Below are positions 57,952-64,000 of a DNA stretch of 64,000 nucleotides, piece by piece (position 1 is the stretch's first letter; each line of letters starts with the position of its first letter). The notes beneath the pieces are model-generated. The model was not told where the DNA came from. It was given only the letters and a program-made list of their open reading frames with translations, and did not search any database. Origin of the DNA: Lamellibrachia columna. Taxonomy: Eukaryota > Annelida > Polychaeta > Sabellida > Siboglinidae. The stretch covers positions 51,813,285-51,877,284 of the forward strand of contig OY759262.1 in the NCBI GenBank assembly GCA_963662155.1. The letters run 5' to 3'. Made by a program: the position numbers and the translations under genes.

Positions 57952-60900
57952 ACTAACAAAATAATGGGCAAAACTAACAAAATGGTGGACAAACTAACAA
58001 AATGACGAAAAAACTAACAAAAAATAATGGACAAAACAAACAAAACGGTGGACAAACTAACAAAAATGATGGACAAAACTAACAAAATGGCGGACAAACT
58101 AACAAAATGATGGTCAAAACTAACAAAACGGCGGACAAACTAACAAAATGGCGGACAAACTAACAAAAATGACGGAAAAACTATAAAAAAATAATGGACA
58201 AACTAACAAAACGGTGGACAAACTAACAAAAATGATGGACAAAACTAACAAAATGGCGGACAAACTAACAAAATAATGGTCAAAACTAACAAAACGGTGG
58301 ACAAACTAACAAAATGGCGGACAAACTAACAAAAATGATGGACAACACTAACAAAATGGCGGACAAACTAACAAAATAATGGACAAAAGTAAAAAAAAAT
58401 TGGGCAAACTAACAAAATGATGGACAAACTAACAAAAATGATGGACAAAACTAACAAAATGGCGGACAAACTAACAAAATGGCGGACAAACTAACAAAAA
58501 TGATGGAAAAAACTAACAAAATGGCGGACAAACTAATAAAATAATGGGCAAAACTAACAAAATGGTTGACAAACTAACAAAATAACGGAAAAACTAAACA
58601 AAATAATGGACAAAACTAACAAAACGGTGGACAAACTAACACAAATGATGGACAAAACTAACAAAATGGCGGACAAACTAACAAAATAATGGTAAAAACT
58701 AACAAAACGGTGGAAAAACTAACAAAATGGCGGACAAACTAACAAAATGGCAGACAAACTAAAAAAATGATGGACAAAACTAACAAAATGGCGGATAAAC
58801 TAACAAAAATGATGGACAAAACTAACAAAATGGCGGACAAACTAACAAAATAATGGGCAAAAGTAACAAAATGGTGGACAAACTAACAAAATGACGGAAA
58901 AACTAACAAAAAATAATGGACAAAACTAACAAAACGGTGGACAAACTAACAAAAATGATGGACAAAACTAACAAAATGGCGGACAAACTAACAAAATGGC
59001 GGACAAACTAAAAAACTTATGGACAAAACTAACAAAATGGCGGACAAACTAACAAAAATGATGGACAAAACTAACAAAATGGTGGACAAACTAGCAAAAT
59101 GACGGAAAAACTAAAAAAAAATAATGGACAAAACTAACAAAAGGTGGACAAACTAACAAAAATGATGGACAAAACTAACAAAATGGCGGACAAACTAACA
59201 AAATGGCGGACAAACTAACAAAAATGATGGACAAAACTAACAAAATGGCGGACAAACTAACAAAATAATGGGCAAAACTAACAAAATGGTGGACAAACTA
59301 ACAAAATGCCGGTAAAAATAAAAAAAAATAATGGACAAAACTAACAAAACGGTGGACAAACTAACAAAAATGATGGACAAAACTAACAAAATGGCGGACA
59401 AACTAAAAAATTATGGTCAAAACTAAAAAAACGATGGACAAACTAACAAAATGGCGGACAAACTAATAAAATGGCGGACAAACTAAAAAACTTATGAACA
59501 AAACTAACAAAATGGCGGACAAACTAACAAAAATGATGGACAAAACTAACAAAATGGCGGACAAACTAACACAATAATGGGCAAAACTAACAAAATGGTA
59601 GACAAACTAGTAAAATGACGGAAAAACTAACAACAAATAATGGACAAAACTAACAAAACGGTGGACAAACTAACAAAAATGATGGACAAAACTAACAAAA
59701 GGGCGGACAAACTAACAAAATAATGGTCAAAACTAACAAAACGGTGGACAAACTAACAAAATGGCGGACAAACTAACAAAAATGATGGACAAACTAACAA
59801 AATGGCGGACAAACTAACAAAAATGATGGACAACACTTTCAAAATGGCGGACAAACTAACAAAATAATCGACAAAACTAACAAAATGGTGGACAAACTAA
59901 CAAAATGGTGGACAAACTAAAAAAAATTATGGACAAACTAACAAAATGGCGGACAAACTAACAAAAATGATGGACAAAACTAACAAAATGGTGGACAAAC
60001 TAACAAAATGGCGGACAAACTAACAAAAATGATGGACAAAACTAACAAAATGGCGGACAAACTAACAAAATAATGGGCAAAACTAATAAAATGGTGGACA
60101 AACTAACAAAATGACGGAAAAACTATAAAAAAATAATGGACAAACTAACAAAACGGTGGACAAACTAACAAAAATGATGGACAAAACTAACAAAATGGCG
60201 GACAAACTAACAAAATAATGGTCAAAACTAACAAAACGGTGGACAAACTAACAAAATGGCGGACAAACTAACAAAAATGATGGACAACACTAACAAAATG
60301 GCGGACAAACTAACAAAATAATGGACAAAAGTAAAAAAAATTTGGGCAAACTAACAAAATGATGGACAAACTAACAAAAATGATGGACAAAACTAACAAA
60401 ATGGCGGACAAACTAACAAAATGGCGGACAAACTAACAAAAATGATGGAAAAAACTAACAAAATGGCGGACAAACTAACAAAATAATGGGCAAAACTAAC
60501 AAAATGGTTGACAAACTAACAAAATAACGGAAAAACTAAACAAAATAATGGACAAAACTAACAAAACGGTGGACAAACTAACACAAATGATGGACAAAAC
60601 TAACAAAATGGCGGACAAACTAACAAAATAATGGTAAAAACTAACAAAACGGTGGAAAAACTAACAAAATGGCGGACAAACTAACAAAATGGCAGACAAA
60701 CTAAAAAAATGATGGACAAAACTAACAAAATGGCGGATAAACTAACAAAAATGATGGACAAAACTAACAAAATGGCGGACAAACTAACAAAATAATGGGC
60801 AAAACTAACAAAATGGTGGACAAACTAACAAAATGACGGAAAAACTAACAAAAAATAATGGACAAAACTAACAAAACGGTGGACAAACTAACAAAAATGA

Positions 60901-62035
60901 TGGACAAAACTAACAAAATGGCGGACAAACTAAAAAATTATGGTCAAAACTAAAAAAACGGTGGACAAACTAACAAAATGGCGGACAAACTAACAAAATG
61001 GCGGACAAACTAAAAAACTTATGGACAAAACTAACAAAATGGCGGACAAACTAACAAAAATGATGGACAAAACTAACAAAATGGTGGACAAACTAACAAA
61101 ATAATGGTCAAAACTAACAAAACAGTGGACAAACTAACAAAATGGCGGACAAACTAACAAAAATGATGGACAAACTAACAAAATGGCGGACAAACTAACA
61201 AAAATGATGGACAACACTAACAAAATGGCGGACAAACTAACAAAATAATCGACAAAACTAACAAAATGGTGGACAAACTAACAAAATGGTGGACAAATTA
61301 ACAAAAATTATGGACAAACTAACAAAATGGCGGACAAACTAACAAAAATGATGGAAAAAACTAACAAAATGGTGGACAAACTAACAAAATGGCGGACAAA
61401 CTAACAAAAATGATGGACAAAACTAACAAAATGGCGGACAAACTAACAAAATAATGGGCAAAACTAATAAAATGGTGGACAAACTAACAAAATGACGGAA
61501 AAACTAACAAAAAATAATGGACAAAACTAACAAAACGGTGGACAAACTAACAAAATTGATGGACAAAACTAACAAAATGGCGGACAAACTAACAAAATAA
61601 TGGTCAAAACTAACAAAACGATGGACAAACTAACAAAATGGCGGACAAACTAACAAAAATGATGGACAAACTAACAAAATGGCGGACAAACTAACAAAAA
61701 TGATGGACAACACTAACAAAATGGCGGACAAACTAACAAAATAATGGACAAAACTAAAAAAATGTTGGGCAAACTAACAAAATGATGGACAAACTAACAA
61801 AAATGATGGACAAACTAACAAAATGGCGGACAAACTAACAAAATGGCGGACAAACTAAAAAAAATGATGGACAAAACTAACAAAATGGCGGACAAACTAA
61901 CAAAATGGCGGACAAACTAACAAAATAATGGTCAAAACTAACAAAACGGTGGACAAACTAACAAAAATGATGGAAAAACTAACAAATTGGCGGACAAACT
62001 CACAAAAATGATGGATAAACTAACAAAATGGCGGA
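57952..62035. repeat. 20-bp satellite array, 4.1 kb, with ~1.94-kb higher-order period
   Basis: The unit acaaactaacaaaatggcgg alternates with variants ending aatgatgg, aacggtgg, aataatgg and aatgacgg. A long ordered run of variants (for example the rare ctataaaaaaataatggaca at 58181 followed by the same series) is repeated at 60123, an offset of 1942 bp. The GGCGG variant contains AAAATGGCGG. Confidence 0.97.
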
Positions 62036-62655
62036 CTGGACCAACAATACATAACGTAGCAGGTCTTTGGACCTACAATACATAAAGTAGCAGGTTTTTG
62101 GACCTACAATACATAAAGTAGCAGGTCTTTGGACCTACAGTACATAAAATAGCAGGTCTTTGGACCTACAATACATAAAGTAGCAGGTTTTTGGACCTAC
62201 AATACATAAAGTAGCAGGTCTTTGGACCTACAATACATAAAGTAGCAGGTCTTTGGACCTACAGTACATAAAATAGCAGGTCTTTGGACCTACAATACAT
62301 AAAGTAGCAGGTTTTTGGACCTACAATACATAAAGTAGCAGGTCTTTGGACCTACAGTACATAAAGTAGCAGGTTTTTTTTCCTACAATACATAAAGTTG
62401 TAGGTCTTTGGGCCTACAATACATAAATGTGTAGGTCTTTGGACCTCCAATACATAAAGTTGTAGGTCCTTGGACCTACAATACAGGCTACATAAAGTAG
62501 CAGGTCTTTGCACCTATAATACATAAAGTAGCAGGTATTTGGACCTACAATACATAAAGTAGCAGGTCTTTGGACCTACAATACATAAAGTAGCAGGTCT
62601 TTGGACCTACAATAAATAAAGTTGTAGGTATTTTGACCTACAATACATACAGTTG
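62036..62655. repeat. 31-bp satellite array, about 20 units, each with a dyad
   Basis: The unit ctacaatacataaagtagca continues ggtctttggac. AGGTC-tttg-GACCT forms an inverted repeat, extended to TGTAGGTC/GACCTACA in the variants near 62398-62470. It begins directly after the 20-bp satellite. Confidence 0.95.
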
Positions 62656-63354
62656 TAGGAAAACGATATCATAACTGTCCTAAGACAAAGAAGAACAATA
62701 TACTTTGGGAATGGTATGTGATTGGAATATAATGTACTGACGAAGATAGCTATACGATGAGGCATGCCACACATAACTTGGATTAGGACATGTTGAACAG
62801 CTGACCGATGTGGTTATTCTCAGTAAAAGGATATGACAATATAACATGAGTGTGTTTGCCTTATGCGCCTAAAGTCAGTAAGGTGGTAGTGAAGACAGCG
62901 ACAAGTGTAAGGCATACACCCAGAGGGTATGTAATATAATACTAATAGTAACATATGCTGCATACATTGTCTTGTGCAGTAACCTATTTCAAGGCATTGC
63001 TTAGACAAACAAATAATAATGACTCTATAATACATATATCCGTAATAATTAATATTTTTATAGATAATAAAAACAAATATAGTACTAATACAATTTTAAC
63101 CAGTCAAGTGAAAATTGGAAGAGAACACTATGTTATAATTGATTTATAGTAGAGCATTGCGAACCAATGAAACCTGCATACTGTCTCTTTAAATATACCA
63201 ATGAGTTTATTTTCAAAAAAATATTCATATGATTCCTTGATTTTTTAAACCAAACATGCCATAACTTTGTAAGAAAATTGTGTTAGTTTTAACAGCATGT
63301 CGGGTAAATTCCAGACTTATCAAATGTTATTGTTTCGGTGACTGCTTTTATACT
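62656..63354. other. No gene recognised
   Basis: Unique AT-rich spacer between the 31-bp satellite and the right arm. Confidence 0.5.
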
Positions 63355-64000
63355 TCTAGTTGATAAGATACAAGGTGAACGGTTTAATTTCGATATGCCA
63401 CCATAAAAGGGTATCATATGACCAGATACCCGGTGCGGCCATCTTTCATACATTCAATAAAAATGGTACAGCAAAAATGACACATGGTTTAGAAAATGGT
63501 AGAGAAATGTCATACAGTTTAAAAAATGACAGAAATACCACGGGGCCAACGTCATGATGTTAAGACACTCGTATATACAGTTAGCAAATTAAATTACACC
63601 ACAATTAACTAAGATTAGTCATACAATGCAAGTGTACCAAAACAAACATAAACTATACCTGCCACATGCAGATCTTACAACTATGCAGTTTGTTACATCG
63701 ATCATAACAGCGCTAGCCGCACCACGTTCGTTGCTAAGGGAACCGGAGTCCACAGTCCACTCGTTGGTCTATGTTTTTATACATACCTCGCCCAGTGTTT
63801 TAAGTGCAATACCTCTCTGCTGTAACGCGCTCCGAAATTCGTGGATAGATTTAAGTGCACATGACCGACTTATCGTTCAACTTGTTCAGACTTGCATACG
63901 TCCAGTGTGCGAACCAACGCTTTAACTACAGCGCTAATGTCACTACAGAAAACCGTGTTATTTATCACGCGTATTTCCCGAATACCTTAACATACAGGTG
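63355..64000. repeat. Right arm of the inverted repeat (continues beyond window)
   Basis: See the left arm. Its last bases (ttaacatacaggtg) are the inverted start of the 42-bp satellite, so the mirror image of that array should follow outside the window. Confidence 0.95.

Noticed and set aside
57952..62035. Telomeric repeat
   Set aside because: The unit is a 20-bp satellite, not TTAGGG-like, and is internal between inverted arms.
62036..62655. CRISPR-like 31-bp repeats with dyads
   Set aside because: There is no alternating unique spacer; it is a plain satellite.

Overview
This is a window of eukaryotic, AT-rich, repeat-dense DNA. Coding exons are short, carry GT-AG introns and lie far apart. 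Microsatellites of (TA)n, (CA)n, (GA)n and CpG-bearing (GTGC)n are very long, and decayed transposons of several metazoan classes are present. The mix of CR1-like, RTE-like and RNase H-bearing non-LTR elements, hAT and piggyBac DNA transposons, Polinton-type capsid genes, a tRNA-headed SINE and tandem secreted Kunitz-domain genes suggests a marine invertebrate. A mollusc or other lophotrochozoan is my guess, at low confidence. No rRNA, true tRNA, CRISPR array or prokaryotic operon was seen.

Left third (1-21 kb). The minus strand holds a small family of secreted Kunitz (BPTI-type) genes. A signal-peptide exon at the left edge belongs to a gene that leaves the window. A well-supported four-exon coding model at 4.4-8.0 kb encodes a signal peptide followed by two Kunitz domains, and its 2.5-kb intron has been colonised by two degraded retrotransposons. 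CR1-like copies lie at 1.0-2.2 kb, 9.1-10.2 kb and 18.9-20.7 kb, and all end in the same 10-bp tail repeat. A phase-matched two-exon gene of unknown function is likely at 17.26-18.2 kb (plus strand), between two direct copies of one ~300-bp sequence.

Middle (21-48 kb). A hAT element (21.8-23.1 kb) encloses a piggyBac C-terminal zinc-finger fragment fused to an 81-bp in-frame repeat. A larger piggyBac relic (26.9-29.04 kb) keeps its first exon, splice sites, RG-rich tract and zinc finger but has lost most of the catalytic core. From about 30 to 48 kb the sequence is built from diverged direct segmental duplications. Two of these carry the same minus-strand start (tiny first exon plus 62-bp signal-peptide exon), one with a destroyed splice acceptor. 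A third Kunitz exon with an abnormal cysteine register lies at 45.9-46.1 kb, so the 0-46 kb region looks like an expanding and decaying family of small secreted proteins. An RT-RNase H retrotransposon and SINEs sit at 42.5-44.6 kb.

Right third (48-64 kb). There is a 42-bp minisatellite (49.56-50.15 kb), a decayed three-gene capsid block of Polinton/Maverick type (51.35-52.32 kb), a CR1 endonuclease fragment, long TA and GA tracts, and then a large satellite complex. This complex has a 42-bp array (55.56-56.86 kb), then an inverted repeat with 646-bp nearly identical ungapped arms (56848-57493 and 63355-64000). Between the arms lie an RTE endonuclease fragment, a 4.1-kb 20-bp satellite with a ~1.94-kb higher-order period, and a 0.6-kb 31-bp satellite. 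The right arm runs off the window edge, so the palindrome is larger than what is seen.

No complete new system can be proven from sequence alone. The most unusual items are the Kunitz family with its reactive-loop changes, the satellite-cored giant palindrome (one satellite is packed with YY1-like AAAATGGCGG sites), and the piggyBac remnants.
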